Source: Paenarthrobacter histidinolovorans (GTDB taxonomy: Bacteria; Actinomycetota; Actinomycetes; Actinomycetales; Micrococcaceae). Taken from it: a stretch of DNA of 64,000 nucleotides. Made by a program: the position numbers and the translations under genes. The notes under the pieces are model-generated. The model was given only the letters and a program-made list of their open reading frames with translations. It did not search any database and was not told the DNA's origin. This document shows, piece by piece, positions 29,681 through 38,057 of the stretch (the first letter of the stretch is position 1; each line of letters begins with the position of its first letter). Location: assembly GCF_014647595.1 (NCBI RefSeq), contig NZ_BMPM01000002.1:1-64000 (forward strand), given 5' to 3'.

Positions 29681-32224
29681 CTAGCGCTGAACAGCTCCAA
29701 AGCGGTCGGCAGCAACGGCCACGGCTGCAGCACGGGCTTCCGAAGCCTCATCCGCAGTCAGCGTGCGGTCGTTTGCCCGGAACCGCAGGCCGAAGGCCAG
29801 TGACTTCCTACCCTCATCGATGCCCGGGCCCACATACACATCGAACAGTGAAACGTCCTCAAGGAGCTCACCGGCACCCTCACGCAGCGCGGACAGAACC
29901 TGATCGGCCGGCACGTCCTGCGGAACCACCAAGGCAACGTCCTGCGTCGCCACGGGGAAGCCGGAGATGTGCTTGGCGACAATGACGTCCGCGGCAGCTT
30001 CGAACAGCGCGTCAACGTCCACCTCAACAGCTACCGAACGTGCAGGCATGTCATGCTCGGCGAGGAGCTTGGGGTGGAGTTCTCCTGCGTATCCAACCAC
30101 GTCGCCGTTGCGCAGCGCGAGCTGCGCCGCGCGTCCGGGGTGGAATGCCTGGTGGCTGCCCTGGCTGACAACCAGTTCAACGCCCAAGACATCGGCGATC
30201 AGGCGTGCCACGTCAACAGCGTCGGCCCAATCCCAGGCGCGCGGCTTGTGCGTGGCGGCAGCGGGCGAATCATGGCCCGTCAGGACAGCGGCGATGTGCA
30301 GCGGCTGGTCGGGGACGCCGTCGTACAGTGCATCCAGCACCTCATCGGAGGGCTTGACACCCAGGGGCGGGATGGACTCAGTTCCGAGCTTGTCTCCGGG
30401 CAGGAACACCAAGCCGGCCTCATAGAGGGCAAGATCGCGGAAACCGCGGGAGTGGTTGCGGCGGGCCACCTCGATCAGGCCCGGCAGGATGGACGTGCGG
30501 AGGTAGCCGTGTTCCTCGCTGATCGGGTTGGCCAGCTTCAATGCCGGGCGGGGTACGCCTTCCTCTGCCGCTCCGAAGGTGTCGTTGGCGGCCTTCGTGA
30601 CGAACGGGTAGGACAGCACCTCGGTCAGTCCGGCATCGGCCAAGGCCTGCACTACGCGGCGCTTCTGCTGCTGCGTGCGGCTCAAGCCGCGCCCTGGAGG
30701 CGCCACGGGCAAGGTGGCCGGGATGTTGTCGTAGCCCACCAGGCGGGCGACCTCCTCGGAGAGGTCTTCCTTGGTTTCGAGATCGTTGCGCCAGCTTGGT
30801 GCAGTCACACGGTATCCGGAGGAGGTCTTCTCCACCACAGCGCCCAGGTCCTCAAGGGAGGTGGTGATCTGCTCTTCGGTGAAGTCGATACCGATCCGTG
30901 CGGAGGCGTACCCGGCCGGCAGGTCAATAACGACGGCGTCAGGTGCCGTTCCGACGTCGGTCCCGGCCTCGTCCGCGGCACCTCCGGCAAGTTCCACCAG
31001 GAGGTCAACCACGCGCTGGGCTGCGACGTTGGCGACATGCCAGTCCACACCGCGTTCGAAGCGCTTGGACGCCTCGGACGGCAGTTTGTGGCGGCGGCGT
31101 GAGCGGGCAATGGATACTTCGTCGAAGTGTGCGGCTTCCACCAGGATGTTGGTGGTGGAATCGGACACCTCTGTGTGGGCTCCGCCCATCACACCGGCTA
31201 TGCCAATGGCGCCCGAATCATCCGTGATCAGGAGGTCCTCGGCGTCGAGCGTGCGCTCCTTGTCATCGAGGGTGGTGATCTTCTCCCCCGCGACCGCACG
31301 GCGGACAACGATGTCGCCCGAAAGCTTGTCGAGGTCGTAGCAGTGGTTCGGCTGGCCGAGCTCCAACATGACGTAGTTGGAAATATCCACGGGCAGCGAA
31401 ATGGAGCGGACCCCAGCCAAGCGAAGGCGCGATGACATCCACGGCGGCGTGGGACGGGAAGCATCCACACCACGGACCGTGCGGGCCACGAAACGGTCGC
31501 AGCCAGGCTTGCCGTAGATCGGTGCGTCGTCGTTGAGCTTCACGCCATAGCCGCCCTGGAGGGAGGCCGGTGCGTCGACCTTGGACGCCGGATCCACGAA
31601 GGAGGTTCCGGTGGCATGGGCGTACTCGCGAGCCACACCACGGATGGAGAACGCGTAGCCGCGGTCCGGGGTGACGTTGATTTCAGCTGCTTGGTCGTAC
31701 AGACCCAGCAGTTCCATCGCGTCAGTGCCGATTTCGGGGTCCAAGCCGATTCTGGAGAGCACCAGAATGCCGTCATGGTCATCGCCGATGCCCAGCTCGC
31801 GCACGGAAGCGATCATGCCTGCAGACAGGTGGCCATAGGTCTTGCGGGCCGAGATCCGGAAGTTTCCAGGCAGCACTGCACCGGGCAAGGTCACAACCAC
31901 CTTGTCACCCTCAACAAAGTTGTGTGCACCACAAATGATGCCCTGCACGCCTGAAGGGTCGATGCCCTCGCCCGTGAGGGTCTGCCCCTGGCCCTCGGGG
32001 ACAACCCGGACCTGGCACCAGTTGATGGTCTTGCCGTTGGTCTGCGGTTCCTTGACCAGGCTCAGCACCTGGCCGACAACCACAGGGCCCTTGAGTTCAT
32101 CCGTGGGGCGGTGAACGTCTTCTTCTTCAAAGCCGACCTTGACCAGGTCCGCCATGACATCTTCGGCCGTGGCATCGGCCGGAACCTGCGCGAACTCACG
32201 CAGCCAGGAAAGTGGGATACGCAC
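29681..32224 (-). CDS. pheT: Phenylalanine--tRNA ligase beta subunit
   Basis: The large subunit of the alpha2-beta2 PheRS. 847 residues with the N-terminal B1 and tRNA-binding (B2) domains, the B3/B4 editing domain that hydrolyses Tyr-tRNA-Phe, B5, and the C-terminal FDX-ACB (B8) anticodon-binding domain (KHISGFPVATQDVALVV onward). The real start is GTG 32224 (V-R-I-P-L-S-W-L), two bases after the pheS stop. The open frame continues upstream into pheS but that part is not PheT-like. Translation is probably coupled to pheS. Confidence 0.96.
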   Translation of the reverse strand: MRIPLSWLREFAQVPADATAEDVMADLVKVGFEEEDVHRPTDELKGPVVVGQVLSLVKEPQTNGKTINWCQVRVVPEGQGQTLTGEGIDPSGVQGIICGAHNFVEGDKVVVTLPGAVLPGNFRISARKTYGHLSAGMIASVRELGIGDDHDGILVLSRIGLDPEIGTDAMELLGLYDQAAEINVTPDRGYAFSIRGVAREYAHATGTSFVDPASKVDAPASLQGGYGVKLNDDAPIYGKPGCDRFVARTVRGVDASRPTPPWMSSRLRLAGVRSISLPVDISNYVMLELGQPNHCYDLDKLSGDIVVRRAVAGEKITTLDDKERTLDAEDLLITDDSGAIGIAGVMGGAHTEVSDSTTNILVEAAHFDEVSIARSRRRHKLPSEASKRFERGVDWHVANVAAQRVVDLLVELAGGAADEAGTDVGTAPDAVVIDLPAGYASARIGIDFTEEQITTSLEDLGAVVEKTSSGYRVTAPSWRNDLETKEDLSEEVARLVGYDNIPATLPVAPPGRGLSRTQQQKRRVVQALADAGLTEVLSYPFVTKAANDTFGAAEEGVPRPALKLANPISEEHGYLRTSILPGLIEVARRNHSRGFRDLALYEAGLVFLPGDKLGTESIPPLGVKPSDEVLDALYDGVPDQPLHIAAVLTGHDSPAAATHKPRAWDWADAVDVARLIADVLGVELVVSQGSHQAFHPGRAAQLALRNGDVVGYAGELHPKLLAEHDMPARSVAVEVDVDALFEAAADVIVAKHISGFPVATQDVALVVPQDVPADQVLSALREGAGELLEDVSLFDVYVGPGIDEGRKSLAFGLRFRANDRTLTADEASEARAAAVAVAADRFGAVQR

Positions 32225-32226
32225 TG

Positions 32227-33288
32227 TTAGATCTCCATCCCGAAGTGCTCGCTGAAACGTACATCGCCTTCGATCATGTCGCGCATGTCGCCGACCTCGT
32301 TGCGGAACATGAGCGTGCGCTCGATGCCCATGCCGAAGGCAAAACCTGAATAGACGTCCGGATCGATGCCGGCAGCCCGCAGGACATTGGGGTTGACCAT
32401 GCCGCAGCCACCCCACTCGATCCAGCGCGGGCCGCCCTTGGCGCCCGGGTGCCAAATGTCGAGTTCCGCCGACGGCTCGGTGAACGGGAAGTAGTTGGGG
32501 CGCAAACGGATGGAGGCTTCGTCGCCGAACATCTGGCGGGCGAAATGCTCCAGCGTGCCGCGCAGGTCAGCCATGCTCAGGTTCTTGTCGATCGCAAGAC
32601 CCTCGAACTGGTGGAACACCGGCGTGTGCGTCGCGTCGAGCTCATCGGTGCGGAACACCTTGCCCGGGCACAGGACGTAGATGGGCACTTCGCGCTCCAG
32701 CATGGAACGAACCTGCACCGGCGAGGTGTGGGTGCGCATAAGCAGGTGCGCCTCGGGAGGCTCAACGAAGAACGTGTCCTGCATTTCGCGTGCCGGGTGG
32801 TCCGGCTTGAAGTTCAGGGCATCGAAGTTGAACCATTCGGACTCCACCTCGGGTCCTTCGGCGATTTCCCAACCCATGCCAACGAAGATGTCCGAGACCC
32901 TGTCCTGCAAGGTGGACAGCGGGTGGCGGGCACCGGCACGGCGGCGACGCGGCGCAGCTGTGACATCAACCGTTTCCTCGATCAGGATTCGGGCGTCATT
33001 CTCAGCCTCAAGTACCTGGGTCCTTGCCGCGAGCGCCTGATTGACCCGGCCGCGCGAGGAGCCCATGAGCTTGCCGGCAGCTGCCTTGTGCTCCTTGGCC
33101 AAGCCACCGATTTCGCGGTTGGCAAGACTCAGGGGCGACTTCTCGCCGGTGTGGGCGAGGCGGACAGCCTTGAGTTCATCAAGGGAGGAAGCAGCCGCAA
33201 TAGCGGCGACGGCGTCCTCGACGGCGGCGTTGATGGCGGCTTCATCCAGCGGATTCGGGATGGCGGCGCCTGGCAAAGTGTCAGTCAT
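32227..33288 (-). CDS. pheS: Phenylalanine--tRNA ligase alpha subunit
   Basis: Catalytic subunit of PheRS. 353 residues: an N-terminal coiled coil (about 15-100, contacts tRNA) and a class II synthetase core. Motif 2 lies around VFRTDELDATHTPVFHQFEG and motif 3 around GFAFGMGIERTLMFR. The Ala of GFAFG is the position controlling side-chain size. The start ATG (MTDTLPGAAIPNP) has no strong ribosome site within ten bases. Confidence 0.97.
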   Translation of the reverse strand: MTDTLPGAAIPNPLDEAAINAAVEDAVAAIAAASSLDELKAVRLAHTGEKSPLSLANREIGGLAKEHKAAAGKLMGSSRGRVNQALAARTQVLEAENDARILIEETVDVTAAPRRRRAGARHPLSTLQDRVSDIFVGMGWEIAEGPEVESEWFNFDALNFKPDHPAREMQDTFFVEPPEAHLLMRTHTSPVQVRSMLEREVPIYVLCPGKVFRTDELDATHTPVFHQFEGLAIDKNLSMADLRGTLEHFARQMFGDEASIRLRPNYFPFTEPSAELDIWHPGAKGGPRWIEWGGCGMVNPNVLRAAGIDPDVYSGFAFGMGIERTLMFRNEVGDMRDMIEGDVRFSEHFGMEI

Positions 33289-33346
33289 CTACTGTTCTTA
33301 GCTACGAGTTGGGAGCGGCCGGCTAGGCAGGCCTGCAAAAACGAAA

Positions 33347-33380
33347 GGGTAGTGCTCACCGCGGACGGCGGGCACTACCC
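33347..33380 (-). terminator. Hairpin between the LppM-like gene and pheS: terminator or pheST attenuator
   Basis: GGGTAGTGC (33347-33355) pairs with GCACTACCC (33372-33380). The minus strand then reads TTTCGTTTTTGC. It is 106 nt past the LppM-like stop and about 60 nt before pheS. It may end the upstream gene or act as an attenuator in the pheST leader. I see no Phe-rich leader peptide and no canonical T-box core. Confidence 0.6.
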
Positions 33381-33485
33381 CTCAGTCTAGTTGAAGCGCA
33401 CAGGCGGGATTTAACCGGCCTGCACGCATCCCGCTATGTGAAACAGCCGCCACTTTCACCACGACGGCGTTACTCGCCCGGGCTC

Positions 33486-34442
33486 TTAGGCGCCCGAAGC
33501 CGGTGGTGCGGTCGGCGGCGGAGGTACCTGGCCGTCGTCGTGCGCGTTGCCTGGGTGCGGTGCGGATTGCGCCCCCGGCGTATAGCCCTGACCGGCCCAA
33601 TCCTGCTGGGCCGGCTGGGCCGACTGGCCAGGCTGCGGCGCCGCGTAACCCTGCTGGGGAGCCGGGTAACCCGGCTGGTCCGACTGCGGCTGCGGAGCCG
33701 CGTAACCGGCCTGCCCCGGGCCATTCATGCCTTGGCCGTACGCAGAGGCGCCTGCGAGCGCCGGCGACTGCCGGGCTGACTTCCGGCGCAACAGCACGAA
33801 CAGCAGCACCAGTGCCGCGGCAATCACCAGCACGGCCACGAGGGTCCAGATGATCCACATCGGGATGCCGGCATTGGCCTCGGCCTTTACCTGGACGGCG
33901 GTCTCCTTGATGGACAGCATGTCGAATGTTGCCGTGTTGCCATCCACAACGGCTCCCTTGGCCTCAACGATCTTCCCGGGGAAGGTGAACTTGACGGACG
34001 CTTCGTCGAACATCGACTTTGCCATGCTGGATGCCTGGGGATCGCTGCTATCAGCTCCCGTGACACTTCCCATGGAAATGACGTAGAAGTCTCCCTCCCT
34101 TTTCAGGTCAAAAGGGTTCTCCGAACTGGACGATTCGGCCAGCTTGGCCGGGTCAATATTCACCGCGGTGATCCGCTTGCCCTTGTACTTGTCGTCCTCG
34201 TAGTCCACCACGGTGGCGCCCTCAGGAATATCCATCTCCTGGCTGCCGCCGCTGTTGGACTTCATGAAGTCATCGAAGGACTTGTCTCCCAGAACCGACT
34301 TTTGGATTGCGTACACAACCTCGTAGTCGACACTTTTCTCGTTGTTGACCTTGACTGACATGTTGATCTTGACGCATCCGGTCAAGGCCACCATGACGGC
34401 AATCAGCACACCGAGCACGCCCATGGCGCGTTTTACGTTCAT
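33486..34442 (-). CDS. LppM-like lipoprotein with C-terminal transmembrane helix and Pro/Gln-rich tail
   Basis: A 318-residue envelope protein. A lipobox LTGC gives Cys23 after a signal peptide. Residues about 25-205 match the LppM (DUF3153-like) beta-rich domain. A transmembrane helix at about 212-236 (IPMWIIWTLVAVLV) is followed by RRK and a disordered cytoplasmic tail rich in Pro, Gln, Gly and Tyr with repeated GYAAPQ-like units. Mycobacterial LppM influences phagosome handling; the role in a soil bacterium is unknown. ATG 34442 is chosen (GGGGGAAAG upstream). The open frame extends another 176 codons upstream without meaning. Confidence 0.82.
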   Translation of the reverse strand: MNVKRAMGVLGVLIAVMVALTGCVKINMSVKVNNEKSVDYEVVYAIQKSVLGDKSFDDFMKSNSGGSQEMDIPEGATVVDYEDDKYKGKRITAVNIDPAKLAESSSSENPFDLKREGDFYVISMGSVTGADSSDPQASSMAKSMFDEASVKFTFPGKIVEAKGAVVDGNTATFDMLSIKETAVQVKAEANAGIPMWIIWTLVAVLVIAAALVLLFVLLRRKSARQSPALAGASAYGQGMNGPGQAGYAAPQPQSDQPGYPAPQQGYAAPQPGQSAQPAQQDWAGQGYTPGAQSAPHPGNAHDDGQVPPPPTAPPASGA

Positions 34443-34529
34443 GTTTTCTTTCCCCCATTCATCCCCTGCACGAGTGAGTGCTCGAACAGCGTATCCCTGC
34501 CGTCCACGCCCTGCCACACGCTGCGGGTC

Positions 34530-34541
34530 TAGCATGGCTTC
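34530..34541 (+). promoter_or_regulatory. -10 element for a leaderless transcript
   Basis: TAGCAT (34530-34535), six bases, then the ATG of the HEXXH protein. Same hexamer and spacing as at 7463-7468. Confidence 0.45.
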
Positions 34542-34988
34542 ATGACTCCCGCGCAACGCCTCCGGCAGATCGCAAACGTCCTGAACCTGTCCACGCCGCT
34601 GGGACTCGCGGTGGCTGTTACGTCGCGCTCGAGGCTTTCGCGCGGGCCACGCGGCCTGCTGATAGCGTCCGGTTACCACTGGAAGCTCCCCCATGCCGGG
34701 GCTTTCACCGTTGGCAACGTGATCCTGTACCGGGCACCCTACGGTGTTGCTGGAACCAACCCAGTGCTCCTGGGCCACGAAGAACGGCACAGCACGCAAT
34801 ACGCGTATTGCCTTGGGCTTCCGTTCCTTGCCCTTTACGGCGCCGCGGCCTGCTGGTCGATGGTCCGGACCGGGAACCCGGGACTGGCGAACTGCTTCGA
34901 GCGCCAGGCCGGGCTTGAGGCAGGCGGCTACATCGAATCCAACAACCGCCGGCAGGACCACCCTGCCCATGATCGAATCGAGGCTTAG
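34542..34988 (+). CDS. Uncharacterised small HEXXH protein
   Basis: 148 residues that I do not recognise as a named family. Visible features: a GHEERH sequence (HEXXH at 79-83) followed by STQYAYCLGLPFLALYGAAACW, a hydrophobic stretch of about 20 residues, then RTGNPGLANCFERQAGLEAGG, where the Glu residues could serve as a third zinc ligand. The N-terminal half is basic (RSRLSRGPRGLL). This looks like a minimal membrane-associated zinc metalloprotein. It is two bases ahead of the SIMPL gene, so the two form an operon. Confidence 0.7.
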   Translation: MTPAQRLRQIANVLNLSTPLGLAVAVTSRSRLSRGPRGLLIASGYHWKLPHAGAFTVGNVILYRAPYGVAGTNPVLLGHEERHSTQYAYCLGLPFLALYGAAACWSMVRTGNPGLANCFERQAGLEAGGYIESNNRRQDHPAHDRIEA

Positions 34989-34990
34989 CC

Positions 34991-35620
34991 ATGGAACGAA
35001 CCATCACCGTGACGGGTACAGGGAGCGCAACGGCTGCTCCGGATCTGGTAACGCTGACTCTCGGCGTGGAGACGCGACGGGAAACCGCGGCGAAAGCATA
35101 CGACGACGCCGGCAGGTCGGCGGCCGCCGTCGCGGCAAGTCTGCGTGCTGCGGGCGTCCCGGACGCGGACCTTCGGACGAGCGGGCTGAACCTGCGGGCC
35201 GATGTGGCGTGGGTTGAAGGGCAAGGCCAGAAGGTGACAGCCTACGTAGCGTCCACGACACTGCACGTCGGCATTCGATCCCACGCGGGCGCGCCGGCGG
35301 CCATCGCTGCAGCCGTCTCGGCCGGCGGTGATGACATCCGGATCAACGGCTTGGAACAGGGCCTGGCAGATCCATCCCGGACCACGGCCCAGGCACAGGA
35401 GGCGGCCTGGCTGGATGCCTTGGCCAGGGCCGAACAGTACGCGACGCTGGCCTCGTGCCGGCTGGGCTCCGTGGTTTCCATCTCCCAGCAACCGGTACAC
35501 AGCGGCCCGGTTCCCATGGGTGGCATGGTGCGGGCGTCCTATGCCGCGGAGATGCTTCCGGTTGAGGCGGGCGAATCGGTAATCTCCGCCAGCATCACGG
35601 TGGAATGGGAACTTATCTAG
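34991..35620 (+). CDS. SIMPL domain (DUF541) protein
   Basis: A 209-residue protein with the SIMPL/DUF541 fold. Landmarks are the N-terminal ITVTGTGSATAAPD strand, the VETRRETAAKAYDDA helix and the C-terminal ISASITVEWEL strand. Relatives include mouse SIMPL and the periplasmic Brucella BP26 porin-like channel protein, but this copy has no signal peptide and is probably cytoplasmic. Biochemical function unknown. It starts two nt after the HEXXH gene, and its stop overlaps the convergent pcp stop in CTAG. Confidence 0.85.
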   Translation: MERTITVTGTGSATAAPDLVTLTLGVETRRETAAKAYDDAGRSAAAVAASLRAAGVPDADLRTSGLNLRADVAWVEGQGQKVTAYVASTTLHVGIRSHAGAPAAIAAAVSAGGDDIRINGLEQGLADPSRTTAQAQEAAWLDALARAEQYATLASCRLGSVVSISQQPVHSGPVPMGGMVRASYAAEMLPVEAGESVISASITVEWELI

Positions 35621-36258
35621 TGGATTGCGCCGGCGGGCAGCTTGGAATCCTCGTGCGTGGCCAGTGCAGTGCGGACAATTTCGGCGATTCCCTCGGCGGT
35701 CAGTTCCAGCGGCATTGATGGGGCTGCTCCTCCCGGGGCCACCTGTTCCGGAAGATAGGGAACGTGGACGAAACCGCCCCGAATGCCCGGCCGGACCGCC
35801 AGTGCATGCATCAAACCGTAAAAGAGGTGGTTGCACACGTAGGTGCCCGCCGACTGGGAGATTTCACCTTTTATCCCCACGATCTGGAGATTTCTGAGCG
35901 CGGCCTTGATCGGCAGGCTGGAGAAGTACGCCGCAGGCCCTCCCGGGACCACCTCCTCATCTATGGGGCGTTGTCCCTTGTTATCCGGAATCCTGGCGTC
36001 GTCACAGTTGATGGCGACGCGTTCCAGCGATATCCGGTCCCGGCCGCCGGCCAGGCCCACGCAGACCACCACCTCCGGGGCGAGGCGGGAAATGGCCTTG
36101 TTGAGTATCCCCAGCGACTCACCAAAAACACATGGCAACTCGATGGCCTCCACGGCCAGCCCCTCTGCCTGGAGGCTCTCCTTGGCGAGCTGGACGGCAA
36201 GCCAGGAAGGGTTCACCGTTTCCTGGCCAAACGGTTCGAAACCCGTAAGCAGAATCAT
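35617..36258 (-). CDS. pcp: Pyroglutamyl-peptidase I
   Basis: Cysteine peptidase (C15 family) that removes N-terminal pyroglutamate from peptides. 213 residues with N-terminal LLTGFEPFG...NPSW, the Glu region (VCVGLAGGRDRISLERVAIN), the catalytic Cys in SAGTYVCNHLFYG and the catalytic His near FVHVPYLPEQ. Length is exactly that of the family. A TAAGGT hexamer six nt before the ATG suggests a leaderless message. Confidence 0.96.
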   Translation of the reverse strand: MILLTGFEPFGQETVNPSWLAVQLAKESLQAEGLAVEAIELPCVFGESLGILNKAISRLAPEVVVCVGLAGGRDRISLERVAINCDDARIPDNKGQRPIDEEVVPGGPAAYFSSLPIKAALRNLQIVGIKGEISQSAGTYVCNHLFYGLMHALAVRPGIRGGFVHVPYLPEQVAPGGAAPSMPLELTAEGIAEIVRTALATHEDSKLPAGAIH

Positions 36259-36270
36259 GGGCCCACCTTA
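36259..36270 (-). promoter_or_regulatory. -10 element for leaderless pcp
   Basis: TAAGGT (36265-36270, minus strand), then GGGCCC, then ATG. Confidence 0.4.
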
Positions 36271-36313
36271 GCAACGAGGGGCCCGTGCAGTGGGGTACGG
36301 ACATTCGGGGGCC

Positions 36314-36342
36314 TTGACATTGGTTCGAACATACATTCGAAT
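36314..36342 (+). promoter_or_regulatory. SOS-box promoter of the radical SAM gene
   Basis: Perfect -35 TTGACA (36314-36319), 17-nt spacer, TCGAAT (36337-36342). Inside lies CGAAC-ATAC-ATTCG (36326-36339), a 9/10 match to the LexA consensus CGAAC-N4-GTTCG. LexA bound here would cover the promoter. The start codon is 8 nt after the -10. Confidence 0.75.
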
Positions 36343-36349
36343 GGAGTTC

Positions 36350-37444
36350 ATGAGATGGGACGCACAAGCACTTTCACCGACGCGTGAACCGGCACCGGAA
36401 GCGGATGGCGGCACCGCTCCAAGCCCTGCCCCGGCGATGGATGCGTTGTTGCCCTTGGCCGGGCTTGTGCGTTCCGTCTCTACACCCGAATTCTCCGGAG
36501 TCACCTTCCATGAGGTCACCGCAAAGTCAGTGCTCAACAAGGTGCCTTCGGGTTCGAACATGCCGTTTGAATGGACAGTCAACCCTTATCGCGGGTGCAG
36601 CCATGCGTGTGTCTACTGCTTCGCACGCAAGAGCCACACGTATCTGGAATTCGATGCGGGCCGGGACTTCGATTCCCAGGTAGTGGTCAAGATCAATGCT
36701 GCCGAGGTACTCCGCAAAGAACTTGCCAAGCCCTCTTGGGGTCACCACCAGGTTGCACTGGGCACCAACACAGACCCGTATCAGAGGGCGGAGGGCCGTT
36801 ACGCCCTGATGCCCGGGATTATCCGGGCCCTTGCGGACTCGGGCACGCCGTTCTCCATCTTGACCAAAGGCACACTCCTGGCGCGGGACATCCCCCTGCT
36901 CAAGCATGCCGCCACCCAGGTTCCCGTAGATCTGGGCATTTCCCTGGCCATGACCAACGAGGACCTCGCCGCGCTCATCGAGCCGGGCACTCCCTCCCCC
37001 AGGGCCCGGTTGAAACTCATTGCCCGCCTCCGCGAGGCCGGCTTGGGATGCGGTGTCATGGCGATGCCCATCCTGCCGTGGCTCACCGATTCCGACGAAG
37101 CCCTGGACTCCCTGTTCGCCGGATTGGCCCAGGCCGGTGCCACAGGAGTATCCGCAGGAGCCCTCTACCTCAAACCCGGCACGCGAGAGTGGTACATGAA
37201 TTGGCTGGCCGCCCAGCACCCCGGCTTGGTGGGCAAGTACCGGCGCCTCTACGGCAATGGTTGGTACGCGTCCAAGGAATACCGCGCATGGTTGAGCGGC
37301 AGAATCAGTCATTTCAAGGCGAAGTACGGCTTCACAGGAAGCTCCGGATTCAGCCATCGGCATGCCCGGCAATCAGCTTCCCCGGCTGACGTCCGGACGG
37401 CGAATCCCGCCGTTCACCTCCCGGGACAACAGCCTCTGTTTTAG
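36350..37444 (+). CDS. Rv2578c-type radical SAM protein
   Basis: A 364-residue radical SAM enzyme related to the SplB/Rv2578c group. The [4Fe-4S] cysteines are Cys83, Cys87 and Cys90 (CSHACVYC), flanked by NPYRGCSH and FARKSHTYLE. NTDPYQ and ILTKGTLLARD are typical of the group, which is distantly related to spore photoproduct lyase. The reaction is unknown. DNA-damage control is suggested by the SOS box, and the mycobacterial homologue is, as I recall, near a reported LexA site. ATG 36350 (MRWDAQ) was chosen over upstream ATGs because it has TGGAG in front and matches the family N-terminus. Confidence 0.87.
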   Translation: MRWDAQALSPTREPAPEADGGTAPSPAPAMDALLPLAGLVRSVSTPEFSGVTFHEVTAKSVLNKVPSGSNMPFEWTVNPYRGCSHACVYCFARKSHTYLEFDAGRDFDSQVVVKINAAEVLRKELAKPSWGHHQVALGTNTDPYQRAEGRYALMPGIIRALADSGTPFSILTKGTLLARDIPLLKHAATQVPVDLGISLAMTNEDLAALIEPGTPSPRARLKLIARLREAGLGCGVMAMPILPWLTDSDEALDSLFAGLAQAGATGVSAGALYLKPGTREWYMNWLAAQHPGLVGKYRRLYGNGWYASKEYRAWLSGRISHFKAKYGFTGSSGFSHRHARQSASPADVRTANPAVHLPGQQPLF

Positions 37445-37459
37445 CCCTGTCGGCCAGTC

Positions 37460-37894
37460 TCAGGCGGGCATGGATACCCGCTGCAGGAGCGCACGGACAA
37501 TCGGAAGATCTGCCGGTATCCACGCCAGGCCAAGCGCTTGGTCAGGATCGGCAAGCGAAACCCACTGAAGTTCGTCATGGTCTTCCAGGGGCAGCGGTTC
37601 ACCAGCGGTCACTTCGGCAAACCACACGCGCATGGAGGCCCGCTCGTTAAGAGTCCACCCGCCCGGCTTGCCCGATTCCAGCTCCGGGCCAAGCTTGACC
37701 TGCACCCCCAACTCCTCGGCGAGTTCGCGGTGCAGCGCCGCTTCCGGGGCTTCGCCGGATTCAACCTTGCCGCCGGGAAACTCCCACATGCCCGCAAATT
37801 GGGGCGGGGCGGTGCGACGGGCAACCAGCAAACTGCCGGGGGCTTCCAAAGAGTCGACGACGGCGGCACCCACGACGTTTATCAATGCAGTCAC
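37460..37894 (-). CDS. Nudix hydrolase, MutT-like
   Basis: A 144-residue (d)NTP pyrophosphohydrolase. The complete Nudix box is visible from GGKVESGEAPEAALHRELAEELGV (about 40-63), with PPQFAGMWEFPGGK immediately before it as in MutT proteins. Probably sanitises 8-oxo-dGTP or a related oxidised nucleotide. The start is GTG, six nt after TAGACT, hence possibly leaderless. Convergent with the radical SAM gene, 15 nt apart. Confidence 0.9.
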   Translation of the reverse strand: MTALINVVGAAVVDSLEAPGSLLVARRTAPPQFAGMWEFPGGKVESGEAPEAALHRELAEELGVQVKLGPELESGKPGGWTLNERASMRVWFAEVTAGEPLPLEDHDELQWVSLADPDQALGLAWIPADLPIVRALLQRVSMPA

Positions 37895-37906
37895 CGCAAC
37901 AGTCTA
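37895..37906 (-). promoter_or_regulatory. -10 element for the leaderless Nudix gene
   Basis: TAGACT (37901-37906, minus strand), six bases, then GTG. The hexamer borders a 13-bp direct repeat. Confidence 0.45.
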
Positions 37907-37934
37907 GGGGCTGGATAGCTGAGGGGCTGGATAG
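37906..37934. repeat. 13-bp direct repeat
   Basis: AGGGGCTGGATAG at 37906-37918 and 37922-37934, in the divergent space between the Nudix and MFS genes. Possibly a regulator site or a small duplication. Confidence 0.6.
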
Positions 37935-38057
37935 TCTACGGACGCCTGCCCATGGGCATGGTCACATATGTAGTGCCCTGCCCCAGCGGCAAACTAGACT
38001 TGTTATCGGATTTTCTTCCATTTCTCCCAGCTTGTAAGACGCCCCCGAAGCAGGTCT

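Noticed and set aside
29681..32455. pheT starting at 32455
   Set aside because: The first 77 codons lie in pheS and are not PheT-like; the conserved N-terminus begins at GTG 32224.
33289..33485. T-box riboswitch before pheS
   Set aside because: No canonical T-box core (AGGGTGG-ACCGCG type) or specifier domain could be found; only a simple hairpin.
34478..34918. 146-codon frame overlapping the HEXXH gene
   Set aside because: Its product is Arg/Pro-rich. The alternative frame has the HEXXH motif and couples to the next gene.
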